Shown piece by piece: positions 18,451 through 27,129 of a stretch of 64,000 bases of DNA. Origin of the DNA: Niastella koreensis GR20-10 (lineage in GTDB: Bacteria; Bacteroidota; Bacteroidia; Chitinophagales; Chitinophagaceae); NCBI RefSeq assembly GCF_000246855.1, contig NC_016609.1, positions 2,108,001-2,172,000 of the forward strand, in the 5' to 3' direction. The notes below the pieces were generated by a model that saw only the letters and a list, made by a program, of their open reading frames with translations, was not told the DNA's origin and did no database searches. A program made the position numbers and the translations under genes. Each line of letters starts with the position of its first letter. Within the stretch, counting starts at the first letter, position 1.

Positions 18451-18482
18451 AAAAAAAGTCCCACGGCTGTGCCGGGGACTTT
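18451..18482 (-). terminator. Intrinsic terminator downstream of the SDR gene
   Basis: Read on the minus strand: AAAGTCCC, then CGGC-aca-GCCG, then GGGACTTT followed by a run of T (7 in total). The arms pair 18455-18462 with 18475-18482. It begins 8 bp after the SDR stop codon. Confidence 0.75.
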
Positions 18483-18489
18483 CCATATC

Positions 18490-19332
18490 TCAATAATCAG
18501 TTGAAAAGGTAAGGTTTTTTAATTCGTTCAGCCACCTGTTCAACTCATCGATCTTTCCTTTAGCTCTGTTATACGCGTCGGAACCAAGGAAAAGCGTAGC
18601 CGGCGGTTCAGGCATTTCGGCCAGTTCAATTAAAGCCGTGGCTGCTTTATTGGGATCGCCGGCCTGCTCACCATGCATACCCCTGTATCTTTCGTGAGAT
18701 TTACGTACCGAACTATAATCATCGATATTGTTTTTGGTAAACACCAGCGAATTGTCAGAAAGGAATTCAGTACGGAAAGCCCCGGGGGCTACTACGGTTG
18801 CATGAATATTCAGTTCTTTTAAATCCTTCGCCAATACTTCGGTCATCCCCGTTAACGCAAACTTTGTAGCTGCATACAGCGCCCAGCCGGTGGCGGGGGC
18901 AAAACCAGCTACGGAAGAAATGTTGATGATATGTCCACTCCTTTGTTTGCGTAAAAAAGGAAGGGCCGCCTGCATCACATAAACGGGCGCGAAAACATTT
19001 ACGTCAAAACTTTGCTTCAATTCCTGTTCAGAAAATTCTTCGATGGTTCCACCCATGCCATAACCGGCATTGTTCACGATCACATCTAACCGACCAAAAT
19101 GCTTCACCGTATCTGCTATTGCTTTTTTAACAGCAGGCGGATCGGTAAGGTCAACGCCAAGCGGCAAAAACTGATCGGATGCTGCCCCTGCAGATGAAAT
19201 AAGCTGCTTCCTGCTCCGGGAGGTAGCTGCAACCAGGTATCCTGCTTCCAATAATGTTTTCGTTAATGCAAGGCCCAGTCCTTTCGACGCGCCGGTAACA
19301 AACCACACCTTTTTGTTTTCTTTATTATTCAT
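18490..19332 (-). CDS. Classical short-chain dehydrogenase/reductase
   Basis: 280 aa. The motifs VTGASKGLG (residues 12-20), NNAGYG (about 88-93), the catalytic Ser in NISSVAG and YAATK (about 157-161) are all intact, as is the post-catalytic VVAPGAFRTEF. It is a cytosolic NAD(P)-dependent oxidoreductase of the classical SDR group with unknown substrate. It ends in a clear terminator and stands alone. Confidence 0.92.
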   Translation of the reverse strand: MNNKENKKVWFVTGASKGLGLALTKTLLEAGYLVAATSRSRKQLISSAGAASDQFLPLGVDLTDPPAVKKAIADTVKHFGRLDVIVNNAGYGMGGTIEEFSEQELKQSFDVNVFAPVYVMQAALPFLRKQRSGHIINISSVAGFAPATGWALYAATKFALTGMTEVLAKDLKELNIHATVVAPGAFRTEFLSDNSLVFTKNNIDDYSSVRKSHERYRGMHGEQAGDPNKAATALIELAEMPEPPATLFLGSDAYNRAKGKIDELNRWLNELKNLTFSTDY

Positions 19333-19426
19333 GTTGCTTTTTTTATTGCAACAAAATTACAGGCTGGCCGGGCGTCTCCAGTTGCCGCTATCAAACCGAA
19401 AGTTGCGTGAATCAAACAACGGTCAA

Positions 19427-20488
19427 TTATGCCGCATGTAAAGGAAACAACGTAAAACTTTGCCGGATCACCATTTCGCTCCAGTTAACGATTTCCTGTT
19501 CTTTATCATCCATAATGCTGTCGTAGGTAGTTTGAAACAGATCAATCACATAATTCATTTTTTCCTGCATAAACCGGTCGATCATGGAGGACAGCTTTTC
19601 GCCGGAATAAATATTGCCAATGGTGAAAAAAGGCGAACAGCCGTGGGCAATGGGCAGGATATCACCGTTTTCATTTATGATCAGTTCTTTAAAAATGCTG
19701 GAAAACCCGGTAATGGTCAATTGCGGCTTACAGTTTTCATGAAAAACAAAATTGGGATTGTTCCTGATATTGTTGCGATGCAACAGATCGAGCTGGATGA
19801 AAAGATCATTTTCAAAATACGTTTGTAAATAATAGTGCGAGATATAGATCTTATACAGGTTTGTTTGATTGAACAGCGACCCGCCCAGGGTATGTATTGC
19901 CCGGCCCGACATTTCCAATGGATGCAAATGCAGCAGGCTGGCCTTTTCATCAATGGCAAACCCGGCCAGCCACGACAATATTTTCCAGCTATCGGGCAAT
20001 AGCGTATGAATAAAACCGTAAGACTTTATAGAATCCCGCAGAACGGCCACCCCTTCCCGCATTTTTTTAAAAGCACCAGTTTGGCACCGCATCTGATCGT
20101 GCTGCTCTTCCTTCCCGTCGATACTTACTGCCACCAGGTCAACATGCTTCAAAATATTTTTGGCGCGGCTTCCTTTTAACAGCATCCCATTGCTGGTTAC
20201 CGAATTAAAATACCCGGCTGCTTTGGAAAACCGCACCAGCTCTTCGAGCTGCTGATACAAAAATGGTTCGCCACCCGACAGGCTGATAACATTATAGCCC
20301 ACTTCTGCTGCCTGGCCTATAATATTGGCGAGGTCGTCAAAGGCCAGTTCCTTTTTTATTCCGGGGGCCGATGAGGAGTAGCAGTGCTTACATTGTAAGT
20401 TGCAATTCAAACTGGGATGAATTTGAATTATTTTGGAAACCCTGCCCGCAGGCAGGGTTTCACAGGTCTCATTATTTTGTGGCATCAC
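19427..20488 (-). CDS. Radical SAM enzyme with a degenerate SPASM-like C-terminus
   Basis: 353 aa. The [4Fe-4S] motif CNLQCKHC (Cys29, Cys33, Cys36) is followed by SLSGGEPFLY, the SAM-binding GGE motif, and VAVSIDGKEEQHD. The C-terminal third has FHENCKPQ, ELIINENGDILPIAHGCSPFFTIGNIY, recalling SPASM/Twitch auxiliary-cluster domains, but with fewer Cys than a full SPASM domain. Such enzymes often modify peptides or proteins. It overlaps the 113-aa gene by 4 bp (ATGA), so the two are translationally coupled, and the 113-aa or 615-aa protein is a candidate substrate. The target is not known. Confidence 0.85.
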   Translation of the reverse strand: MMPQNNETCETLPAGRVSKIIQIHPSLNCNLQCKHCYSSSAPGIKKELAFDDLANIIGQAAEVGYNVISLSGGEPFLYQQLEELVRFSKAAGYFNSVTSNGMLLKGSRAKNILKHVDLVAVSIDGKEEQHDQMRCQTGAFKKMREGVAVLRDSIKSYGFIHTLLPDSWKILSWLAGFAIDEKASLLHLHPLEMSGRAIHTLGGSLFNQTNLYKIYISHYYLQTYFENDLFIQLDLLHRNNIRNNPNFVFHENCKPQLTITGFSSIFKELIINENGDILPIAHGCSPFFTIGNIYSGEKLSSMIDRFMQEKMNYVIDLFQTTYDSIMDDKEQEIVNWSEMVIRQSFTLFPLHAA

Positions 20489-20826
20489 AGTTTCGGTATT
20501 TGTTCTGTTATTTTTTCAATGGTCAGGTCTACCTGGAAGAAATCAGGGATAGGAATACCTTTTCTGAGCATGCGGATCTCTTTGATCAGTTTATTAGCGG
20601 CCAGTTCCTGGAGAGCGCCGGCTCCTGTAAGCGGGAGCTGCCCCTGTACCACGATCCTTTCAAAAGCCGGGATGCCATAGATCCACCAGTCTACAATACG
20701 CAAACCAGCTGCATATGATTTGGAAATGGTACCTGACACCTGCGACAGGTGATCTACGCTTAAATTGGCTGCCGAAAGATGGGAGAGGAGCTGCTTTTCT
20801 ACTTCGGCAAACGTTGTTTTTTCCAT
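20485..20826 (-). CDS. Unknown 113-aa protein coupled to the radical SAM enzyme
   Basis: I do not recognise this family. It is a small soluble protein without signal peptide or Cys: an amphipathic helical N-terminus (FAEVEKQLLSHLSAANLSVD), a central aromatic segment VDWWIYGIPAFERI, then LPLTGAGALQELAANKLIKEI and a C-terminus that includes PDFFQVDLTIEKI. Its stop overlaps the radical SAM start. It could be an accessory or recognition protein for the enzyme or its substrate. Nothing in the sequence decides between these roles. Confidence 0.6.
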   Translation of the reverse strand: MEKTTFAEVEKQLLSHLSAANLSVDHLSQVSGTISKSYAAGLRIVDWWIYGIPAFERIVVQGQLPLTGAGALQELAANKLIKEIRMLRKGIPIPDFFQVDLTIEKITEQIPKL

Positions 20827-20903
20827 ATTTGTATGTTTTTAATTGCTTACTCTTTTATAAGGATTTTCAGCATTACTCCTTTGTAAAGCACAGCAGTCAC
20901 TAC

Positions 20904-22751
20904 TTACCGGCAAAAGAGAATTTCATTGTTCCGGCCCGGGTCGTTGTATTCTCCATCGGTAAGCCGGCGGCGGGTGGTTAAGGTGAGCCGGTATGCGCAG
21001 GAAGGCCAGTTTATTGGCGTAAAGGCCGGGTTTACTGTACCGGGGGTGGCAAAATCAATATTAAGATGACTGCCACGGGGGGCATTACCCGATGAACCGG
21101 GGGCAATAACCGAAATGCCGCCCGGCACCGCCGCCGAAGAAACACCCAGCTCCCATTCGGCCATCAATTCATGATCGGCTGTAAAGTGCACATTGGCATG
21201 TGTACTGATGGGATTGCAGCCGGTGCCGCCACCGGCAAACAATTCATCGAGCCTGAGCAGGCTTACTTCATTCCAGTTGTTTACATGAATAATACCTTCC
21301 TGCGCCTGTTCTCTGAAATGGGGCGATGCGGGGTTGGAAGGATCATCGGTTATTTGAAACGCGAAGAGAACTTTATGTCCGGCCTTTGGATTTACCGGCG
21401 CACTGCCTGGCGCATCACCTGCATCGGTAGCTATGCCACCCGGCACAATGGTATTGGTATTCACCCACAGCAGGGGACCATAAAAACCAGAGTCGAGGCC
21501 GCGCTGGTCTACCCGCACCCAACCGGCGGTGTCTAAACGAAGTACATGATCGGGGATAGGTAGCGGAAAATTATCTGGCGGAATGCTATCAGGAATAGAA
21601 GCAGCCTGCGCAGGATCGATCACTATGTCCTGAAAAGCTGTAGTGCCATTCCAGATAATTTGCCGTACACCTACCTTTAACCGGTAAGGATACATTTGTG
21701 TTTCGGTTACCGGGTTCCAGGCGCTGCCATCCAACGAAAACATAAACCGGTAGTACAGGGGCCTTGTTAAATCAGTTGGCACTTTTTTACTGGCATAGCC
21801 CACCAGTTTAACGGCGCCAAAAAAGCCAAATCCGACACCGCTTGCAAAGGAGCGGTTGTTGATGGTTAAGCCGTTTGCATCCATGTCTGATGAAATGTTG
21901 TAATTACCTACATGTGTAAACCAGGGCACGAGCACTTCTCCAGGATATTTTACGCAGAAGTCTACACAAAAGCAATTGTGCACATTGGTACGGTCTTGCC
22001 GGTGTCCGGTTTGCCGGTCTTCCTGCAAAAGCACCAGTCCGGAAGCCGATTCGATCCTGAAGTACAGATCAGGACCGGCCGGCCATTCAACATTCAGCCA
22101 GGAAAGCAATGTTTTTGAAAAATCGGCAGACGTGTATACGATCCTGAAATGCCCATACGCATCGGTATAGGTATCTCCTAACGGATCGTCCTGAAACAGG
22201 TCTACATCATACGCAAACACCCGTACGCCCGCAGCAGCAACGCCTGTTTCGCAATCTTTTATATTGCCACAGATCACCCAGCGGTCTATCAGTTTTAAAA
22301 TGGAACACCACCATTTGGCGCTGAGGCAAAATTCCCAGCCGGCGAATTTTACCAGCTGCTCATTGGTTTGTTTTTCTCTCCATTGTGGTTGCAGGGTGGT
22401 GATGTGAAACTGGAACTCTTCTGTTTTTTTAGGTGGATGTGGTTTGCCCCAACCGGTGCCGCAAACGAAATCCACATCAAATGCTTCTCCGTTATAACCT
22501 TCTTTGTCACTTAAGTTAAACGTGAAATCGCCATTGGCATCGGCCGTGGTTTCGGCCAGTAACAGCTTGCTTTTTGCCTTTAACCCTTCGCTGTTTACCT
22601 GGTGAAAGGTTTCCTTGGCATTGGCAACGGCCAGCAGGGTGGCGTCTTCAACCCTGGTTATTTTGTACAGCCGTATTTTGATGTTGCTCAAAGGTTCTGA
22701 GCAATCACCGCATAAATACGCGCAAAGTTTTCCTTTGAAAATGTAGTTCAT
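20904..22751 (-). CDS. Unknown 615-aa Cys-rich multi-beta-domain protein
   Basis: No signal peptide is seen (MNYIFKGKLCAYLCGDCSEPL). Two transthyretin/carboxypeptidase-regulatory-like segments can be seen: residues about 10-80 ending ADANGDFTFNLSD, and about 155-215 with CGNIKDCETGVAAAGVRVFAYD...DAYGHFRIVY. The rest is beta-rich with no catalytic motif. There are about 14 Cys, many in close pairs (CAYLCGDC, CLSAKWWC, CFCVDFC). It is the first gene of the operon, 77 bp upstream of the 113-aa gene, with the radical SAM enzyme last. The Cys content invites a link to radical SAM chemistry, but that is only inference. Confidence 0.6.
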   Translation of the reverse strand: MNYIFKGKLCAYLCGDCSEPLSNIKIRLYKITRVEDATLLAVANAKETFHQVNSEGLKAKSKLLLAETTADANGDFTFNLSDKEGYNGEAFDVDFVCGTGWGKPHPPKKTEEFQFHITTLQPQWREKQTNEQLVKFAGWEFCLSAKWWCSILKLIDRWVICGNIKDCETGVAAAGVRVFAYDVDLFQDDPLGDTYTDAYGHFRIVYTSADFSKTLLSWLNVEWPAGPDLYFRIESASGLVLLQEDRQTGHRQDRTNVHNCFCVDFCVKYPGEVLVPWFTHVGNYNISSDMDANGLTINNRSFASGVGFGFFGAVKLVGYASKKVPTDLTRPLYYRFMFSLDGSAWNPVTETQMYPYRLKVGVRQIIWNGTTAFQDIVIDPAQAASIPDSIPPDNFPLPIPDHVLRLDTAGWVRVDQRGLDSGFYGPLLWVNTNTIVPGGIATDAGDAPGSAPVNPKAGHKVLFAFQITDDPSNPASPHFREQAQEGIIHVNNWNEVSLLRLDELFAGGGTGCNPISTHANVHFTADHELMAEWELGVSSAAVPGGISVIAPGSSGNAPRGSHLNIDFATPGTVNPAFTPINWPSCAYRLTLTTRRRLTDGEYNDPGRNNEILFCR

Positions 22752-22839
22752 GGTAATTGACTGGTTTTGTTAGGTCATAAAGTTCATTTACCCGCCAGCG
22801 GCAAACAATCCGGGAAAGACTGTAATTGAGGGAGGGGAA

Positions 22840-22873
22840 CCCTACCCCGGCGGCACCCCCTTTTTCTTCCCCC
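22840..22873 (-). other. Potential G-quadruplex-forming G-tracts upstream of the 615-aa gene
   Basis: On the minus strand four G-tracts (GGGGG, GGGGG, GGGG, GGG) are separated by loops of 8, 7 and 2 nt. They lie about 90-120 bp upstream of the 615-aa start codon and next to a GC hairpin. This is a motif prediction, not a demonstrated structure. Confidence 0.35.
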
Positions 22874-22874
22874 T

Positions 22875-22896
22875 GGTACCCGGAAAACCGGGTACC
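22875..22896. repeat. Perfect 9-bp stem-loop in the divergent intergenic region
   Basis: GGTACCCGG (22875-22883), AAAA loop, CCGGGTACC (22888-22896). It lies between the divergent 615-aa gene and the two-component operon. On the plus strand it is followed by GGGCGTTTTT, so it could end leftover transcription, or it may be an operator for either side. Confidence 0.45.
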
Positions 22897-22993
22897 GGGC
22901 GTTTTTCCCCCTCCTATATACCCGGAAAGTGGGGGGTGAAATACTAAAAAATAGGTGCAGATTTGTAAGACCATTCATCTTAAACATTTAACC

Positions 22994-23587
22994 ATGACCA
23001 ACACACCTCGCCAGAAATGGCTGACAGTCATCATCGCCGAATCACTTATTGTGATTTTGTTTATTGCAGCAGCCACGCAATCGGCCAACAAGCATTACCG
23101 GTTGCACAAAACACTGGATACAAAAAAATTACAGGAACTGCTTATCAAAGGCAAAAGCAACAGGCTGCTATTGGACATTTATCCGGTTAAACAATCCACG
23201 GCTGTGAATAAGCAGGATTTTGATGTACTGGTAGTGCCGCGCGATAAAGACGGAAAACCCTTTACCCAAAGCAATAAAGGGGAGTTTGAAAAGGGATCGG
23301 CCAATTATGCCCGTTTCCTGCACCAGAACAACCTGGCAGCCGATGCTGCGCTCCTGGGCTACCGGGCAACCATAGAGGAAAAACAATTAAAAAAAGGAAC
23401 GAAGGTGGAGATCTTTCTCGATGCCATGCAGCCGATACTCAATAAATTATATATTTCAGGTCCTCCCGGAGGAAAGTATTTATACAACGACAGCGCTCCT
23501 GTTGGTGAATGCCCGCCCTGCCTGTTAGATCCGGAGATGGCCCAGGTCCTGGCAAAGGAGTACAAAAGCAAACCCCACAAGAAATAA
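22994..23587 (+). CDS. Unknown membrane-anchored protein, first gene of the two-component operon
   Basis: 197 aa from the ATG at 22994 (MTNTPRQKWLTVIIAESLIVILFIAAATQSANKHY); an upstream in-frame ATG at 22955 would add a non-typical N-terminus. One N-terminal membrane helix (about 10-27) is followed by a soluble domain, probably periplasmic, with VGECPPCLLDPEM near the C-terminus (a CxxC pair). I do not recognise the family. It is 6 bp upstream of the next gene, and the group of five genes looks like one transcript. Confidence 0.65.
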   Translation: MTNTPRQKWLTVIIAESLIVILFIAAATQSANKHYRLHKTLDTKKLQELLIKGKSNRLLLDIYPVKQSTAVNKQDFDVLVVPRDKDGKPFTQSNKGEFEKGSANYARFLHQNNLAADAALLGYRATIEEKQLKKGTKVEIFLDAMQPILNKLYISGPPGGKYLYNDSAPVGECPPCLLDPEMAQVLAKEYKSKPHKK

Positions 23588-23593
23588 TATTGA

Positions 23594-24235
23594 ATGAAAA
23601 CCCCGGATATCATATTCTTTGTTTTATTATCGGCTACTATTGTTATGTTCCTGATAGCAGCAAGAAATAAACAACATTTCAGCAGCACCATTATTGCCTA
23701 CCTGGTGCTGGTGCTTGCCACCAGTGTCCTGGCCGTTTACCTGAGAAAGATCGGCGTGCGCAATAATCTTTTTCTGTTTCATATATATACACCCATTGCC
23801 TATACGATCTTAAGCCTGCTGTATCTGAATGCCATCACCAGCGCCCTGTTAAAAAAGATCATTACCGCGTCGATCCCTTTTTTCATCCTCCTCAGCATCG
23901 TGTTCTCGGCTTTTGTACAAAAACCACATGAAAGCAATTCGTATAGTAACGTTGTAATGTCGCTGCTGATCCTCACCTGGTCACTCTTTTATTTACGCGA
24001 AGTACTTTTATTGCAGCGGGTTACTCACCTGCAACGGTTTCCGATGTTCTGGATCTGTGTAGGTATTTTATTTTGTTTTACCGGGAATCTTTTTACCGTA
24101 GGTATGTTGAATTACCTGATTAAATATTCCATGGAAATGGCCCGGCAGGCGTACGGGCTAACGTATATTTTTAAATACCTGGCATTGATCCTGCTTATGA
24201 TCGGCGCCTGGTGCCAGCTCGCTTTTAAAGAATGA
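23594..24235 (+). CDS. Polytopic membrane protein, probable sensor module of the kinase
   Basis: 213 aa with six or seven hydrophobic helices and short loops. No enzymatic motif is seen. Its place between the anchor protein and a histidine kinase that has only one membrane helix (gaps of 6 and 9 bp) suggests a signal-receiving partner. This role is inferred from position only. Confidence 0.6.
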   Translation: MKTPDIIFFVLLSATIVMFLIAARNKQHFSSTIIAYLVLVLATSVLAVYLRKIGVRNNLFLFHIYTPIAYTILSLLYLNAITSALLKKIITASIPFFILLSIVFSAFVQKPHESNSYSNVVMSLLILTWSLFYLREVLLLQRVTHLQRFPMFWICVGILFCFTGNLFTVGMLNYLIKYSMEMARQAYGLTYIFKYLALILLMIGAWCQLAFKE

Positions 24236-24244
24236 TCTTTTAAC

Positions 24245-25060
24245 ATGCAAACCGACAACCACGATATTTTTTTTATGATCATTGGTGGCACCATTGTACT
24301 GGTATTGCTGCTTTGCTTTATCGTTTCATTTCTGTTCGTTTATAAAGCCCGCCAGGAACGCCATAAACGCGAAATGCAGGAGATCAAAAAACAGTACGAC
24401 CAGGAGATCCTCAAAACCGAACTGGAAATAAAAGAACAAACCCTGAAAAACATCTCGGAAGAAATACATGATAACGTTGGACAGGTATTATCACTCGCCG
24501 TTCTCAATTTAAGCGCGCTCGAATTTAAAGATGCCGATAAGGCTTCGCAAAAGGTGGATAACATAACCAGGCTGGTTGAAAAGGCCGTAGCCGATCTGCG
24601 CAATTTATCCAAAACAATGGACGCCTCTAATATTGCCCAGGTAGGGCTGGCCGCCATTATTCAGTTTGAACTGGAAATGCTGGAAAAAACGGGGATGTAT
24701 AAAACAACGTTTAATCTTTCGGGAATAGAAAAAAAGCTAACGGGTTCCCGGGAAATCGTGATCTATCGCATTGTACAGGAATCGTTGAACAATGTGATGA
24801 AACATGCGCAGGCCACTTCGGTAGAAGTGGCATTGGTGTTTTCAGATGCCTGCCTGGTCATTGATGTGGCCGACAATGGCCGGGGATTTACCAGGACAAA
24901 TACCAACAAAGGCACCATGAGCGGCAACGGCGCCGGTATAAAAAACATGACGAGCAGGGCCGCCCTCATCGGCGGCGAATTGACCATTAAAAGCGTACCT
25001 TCATATGGCACCCGGGTAATATTAACAGTACCGTATACGGCCGGTGCCATCCACCATTAA
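24245..25060 (+). CDS. NarL/LiaS-type sensor histidine kinase (HisKA_3)
   Basis: 271 aa. One transmembrane helix (about 9-33), a short coiled coil (about 35-70), then the HisKA_3 dimerisation domain with phospho-acceptor His75 in EEIHDNVGQVLSLA. The HATPase_c domain has its N-box in RIVQESLNNVMKHAQA, G1 box VADNGRGF and G2 box GAGIKNM. There is no extracytoplasmic sensor, so input probably comes from the membrane protein encoded just upstream. The response regulator gene starts 11 bp downstream. Confidence 0.92.
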   Translation: MQTDNHDIFFMIIGGTIVLVLLLCFIVSFLFVYKARQERHKREMQEIKKQYDQEILKTELEIKEQTLKNISEEIHDNVGQVLSLAVLNLSALEFKDADKASQKVDNITRLVEKAVADLRNLSKTMDASNIAQVGLAAIIQFELEMLEKTGMYKTTFNLSGIEKKLTGSREIVIYRIVQESLNNVMKHAQATSVEVALVFSDACLVIDVADNGRGFTRTNTNKGTMSGNGAGIKNMTSRAALIGGELTIKSVPSYGTRVILTVPYTAGAIHH

Positions 25061-25071
25061 CCATTTAACGT

Positions 25072-25737
25072 ATGAAAGATATTTCACTGGCTATTGTAGA
25101 CGATCATAAATTGTTCAGGGATGGATTGGCCGAACTGATCAATGGTTTTTGTAATTACCAGGTTATTATTGAAGCCGATAACGGACAGGATTTTATCAAT
25201 CAGCTCAGCGCCGGCCAATTACCTGAAATAGTGCTGCTGGACATCAACATGAAGCAAATGGATGGTTTTGAAACGGCTGCGTGGTTAAAAGAACATTATC
25301 CCGATATAAAGATCCTGGCCCTGTCGATGTATGAAAATGAAAATGCGATCATCAGGATGTTGCGGCTGGGCGCACGCGGGTATGTACTAAAAGATATCCG
25401 TAAACAGGAACTGGAGCAGGCGCTTTCCTCGCTGGTAACAAAGGGATTCTATTATACAGAACTGGTTACCGGCAAACTGATCCATGCATTGAATACGCTG
25501 CATGAAGAAAAACCGGGCCCCTCGTTAAAAGAACTGGTGTCGCTGAATCAACGCGAAACCGAGTTCTTGAAACTTGCCTGCACTGAATTAACCTACAAAG
25601 ACATTGCAGATAAAATGTGTTTAAGCATTCACACCATCGATGGCTACCGGGACGCCTTGTTTGAAAAGCTGAGTGTGAAAAGCCGTGTTGGGCTGGTGGT
25701 GTATGCTATAAAGAATAAGATTGTGTTGGTAGATTGA
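25072..25737 (+). CDS. NarL/FixJ-type response regulator
   Basis: 221 aa. The receiver domain has Asp10, Asp11 and phospho-acceptor Asp57 (VLLDINM), and Lys in YVLKDIRK. A LuxR-type HTH occupies about 155-215 (LNQRETEFLKLACTELTYKDIADKMCLSIHTIDGYRDALFEKL). It pairs with the kinase gene 11 bp upstream. DNA-binding target is not evident; autoregulation of the operon is plausible. Confidence 0.93.
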   Translation: MKDISLAIVDDHKLFRDGLAELINGFCNYQVIIEADNGQDFINQLSAGQLPEIVLLDINMKQMDGFETAAWLKEHYPDIKILALSMYENENAIIRMLRLGARGYVLKDIRKQELEQALSSLVTKGFYYTELVTGKLIHALNTLHEEKPGPSLKELVSLNQRETEFLKLACTELTYKDIADKMCLSIHTIDGYRDALFEKLSVKSRVGLVVYAIKNKIVLVD

Positions 25738-25769
25738 TTAAATATGTTTCCGGAGAAACCTTTACCTAT

Positions 25770-26540
25770 ATGATAGTCCATTTAAAGAGATTGATAACCG
25801 TTATAATTATCCTATTGCCTGGCCCAAAAATGAGGGCCCAAACCTGGAAGATAGCCCAACTCCGGGATCCCAACCCGGTAGTGAATGTGTATAACGCTGC
25901 AAATGATACCTCGGAAAAAGTAGCTACAATTACAAAGGATGAAATCTTCTACTGCGAGCCTGGCAATGCCGGCTGGTGGCATGTACGTACCACTAAACCA
26001 ATATGGGGCTACATACCTAAAAGCCAGATACAGTTGATAGAAGAACTCTCCGTTGCTGCACAGCAAAAAATGTTATTAAGCATTTTTACAACCCACAGAA
26101 AATTAGGGACCGATTTCATCAGTGCATATGAAAGCAAGGATAGTGTGGGGTATTTTGTTACTATCAATAAACTGGATGAACACCGGGATCGTGTTTACAG
26201 ACCAATCCTGAATATTTTTTCCAACCACGTTTGTAAAACAGGCGATACGCTGGTGATCAGGAAATTGTTAGAAACGGTACCGGTAGACGGTGTTATGGAA
26301 TCAGACGCCCGCGACCTGGCGATGGGGGAGGCGTTTATTTGCAAAAGCGATCTTTTTATAAATGCATTGAACAGCATAAATAACAAAGATGACCGGTTCT
26401 ATGTTTCTTTTCACATAGGGTTTGGTCTGTTACAGCATTATCAAAAGATAGAAAAGCAACTGATGCCAAAGGACCCGGTATTTATTAAGTTAGCTGAAAA
26501 ATTAGATGCTGTAGAAAAGGCTTCCATGCCTGGTAATTAA
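25770..26540 (+). CDS. Exported protein with bacterial SH3-like domain
   Basis: 256 aa from the ATG at 25770, which begins a signal peptide (MIVHLKRLITVIIILLPGPKMRAQ); a TTG start overlapping the response regulator stop is possible but adds a poor leader. The segment VVNVYNAANDTSEKVATITKDEIFYCEP...WWHVRTTKPIWGYIPKSQIQLI matches the SH3_3/SH3b layout. The remaining 170 residues are helical and not recognised. It is the last gene of the two-component operon, and a cell-wall or stress-sensing role is possible. Confidence 0.65.
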   Translation: MIVHLKRLITVIIILLPGPKMRAQTWKIAQLRDPNPVVNVYNAANDTSEKVATITKDEIFYCEPGNAGWWHVRTTKPIWGYIPKSQIQLIEELSVAAQQKMLLSIFTTHRKLGTDFISAYESKDSVGYFVTINKLDEHRDRVYRPILNIFSNHVCKTGDTLVIRKLLETVPVDGVMESDARDLAMGEAFICKSDLFINALNSINNKDDRFYVSFHIGFGLLQHYQKIEKQLMPKDPVFIKLAEKLDAVEKASMPGN

Positions 26541-26817
26541 TTATAACTGCGTCTCGTTGCTACCTAATTATGGTTAAAGGCTGACTAAATATGCGATATT
26601 TTTACTCAACTTTAATTCATCCTTGTCTATTTAGGCAATGATCTTTACTAACTATGTGTCAACCCTTACTCATTATAGTTAATGAAACACCAATTATATC
26701 CTGCCAATTCTTATAAAAAGATCTTCCAGTACCAACATTGGATCATTAGTTCGTTAGATTAGTCCATATCTTCTTAACTTATGCATATATCTTTAGTACT
26801 CTTCATGGTAAATAAGC
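26541..26817. other. Gene-free AT-rich stretch leading into the 21-bp repeat array
   Basis: No ORF or RNA gene is seen. From about 26755 the sequence already shows weak matches to the 21-bp unit in phase with the array (for example 26776-26796 begins AACTTATGC like the first clear unit), so the array may have older, decayed units here. Confidence 0.4.
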
Positions 26818-27090
26818 AACTTATGCTCCAATGTTATGCACTTATGTGCCAATGTTATGTAGGGTTGTCCAAAAGTTATACCGGGTTGCTCCAATATTTA
26901 CCCAGGTTGTTCCAAAGTTTATCCAGGTTACTCCAATGTTAAGTCAGGTTACTCAAATGTTGGTTCGAAATGCGGCATAGTTACTCCTGAATGCGGAATC
27001 TTTAATGAGATATGCCACAAAGTTAATGAGATGTGCCGAAAAGTTTGATCAAAATGCCGCATTGTTTGCAATATGTTGGTCAATTTTGAT
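26818..27090. repeat. Imperfect 21-bp tandem repeat array, 13 units in strict phase
   Basis: Thirteen consecutive 21-bp units fill exactly 273 bp with no insertions or deletions. Clear units begin at 26818, 26839, 26860, 26881, 26902, 26923, 26944, 26965, 26986, 27007, 27028, 27049 and 27070; examples are CCAGGTTACTCCAATGTTAA and GAGATGTGCCGAAAAGTTTG. T at position 7 and TT at positions 17-18 are near invariant. Units 1-7 carry a TCCAA core and units 8-12 a TGC(C/G) core. On the minus strand the unit reads as a heptapeptide (LWHISLK, MPHFEPT, LEQPGIT), but stops interrupt it. Confidence 0.8.
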
Positions 27091-27129
27091 GCCCGGCGGC
27101 TTTTGCAATAAACTGATATGAATTTTTGA

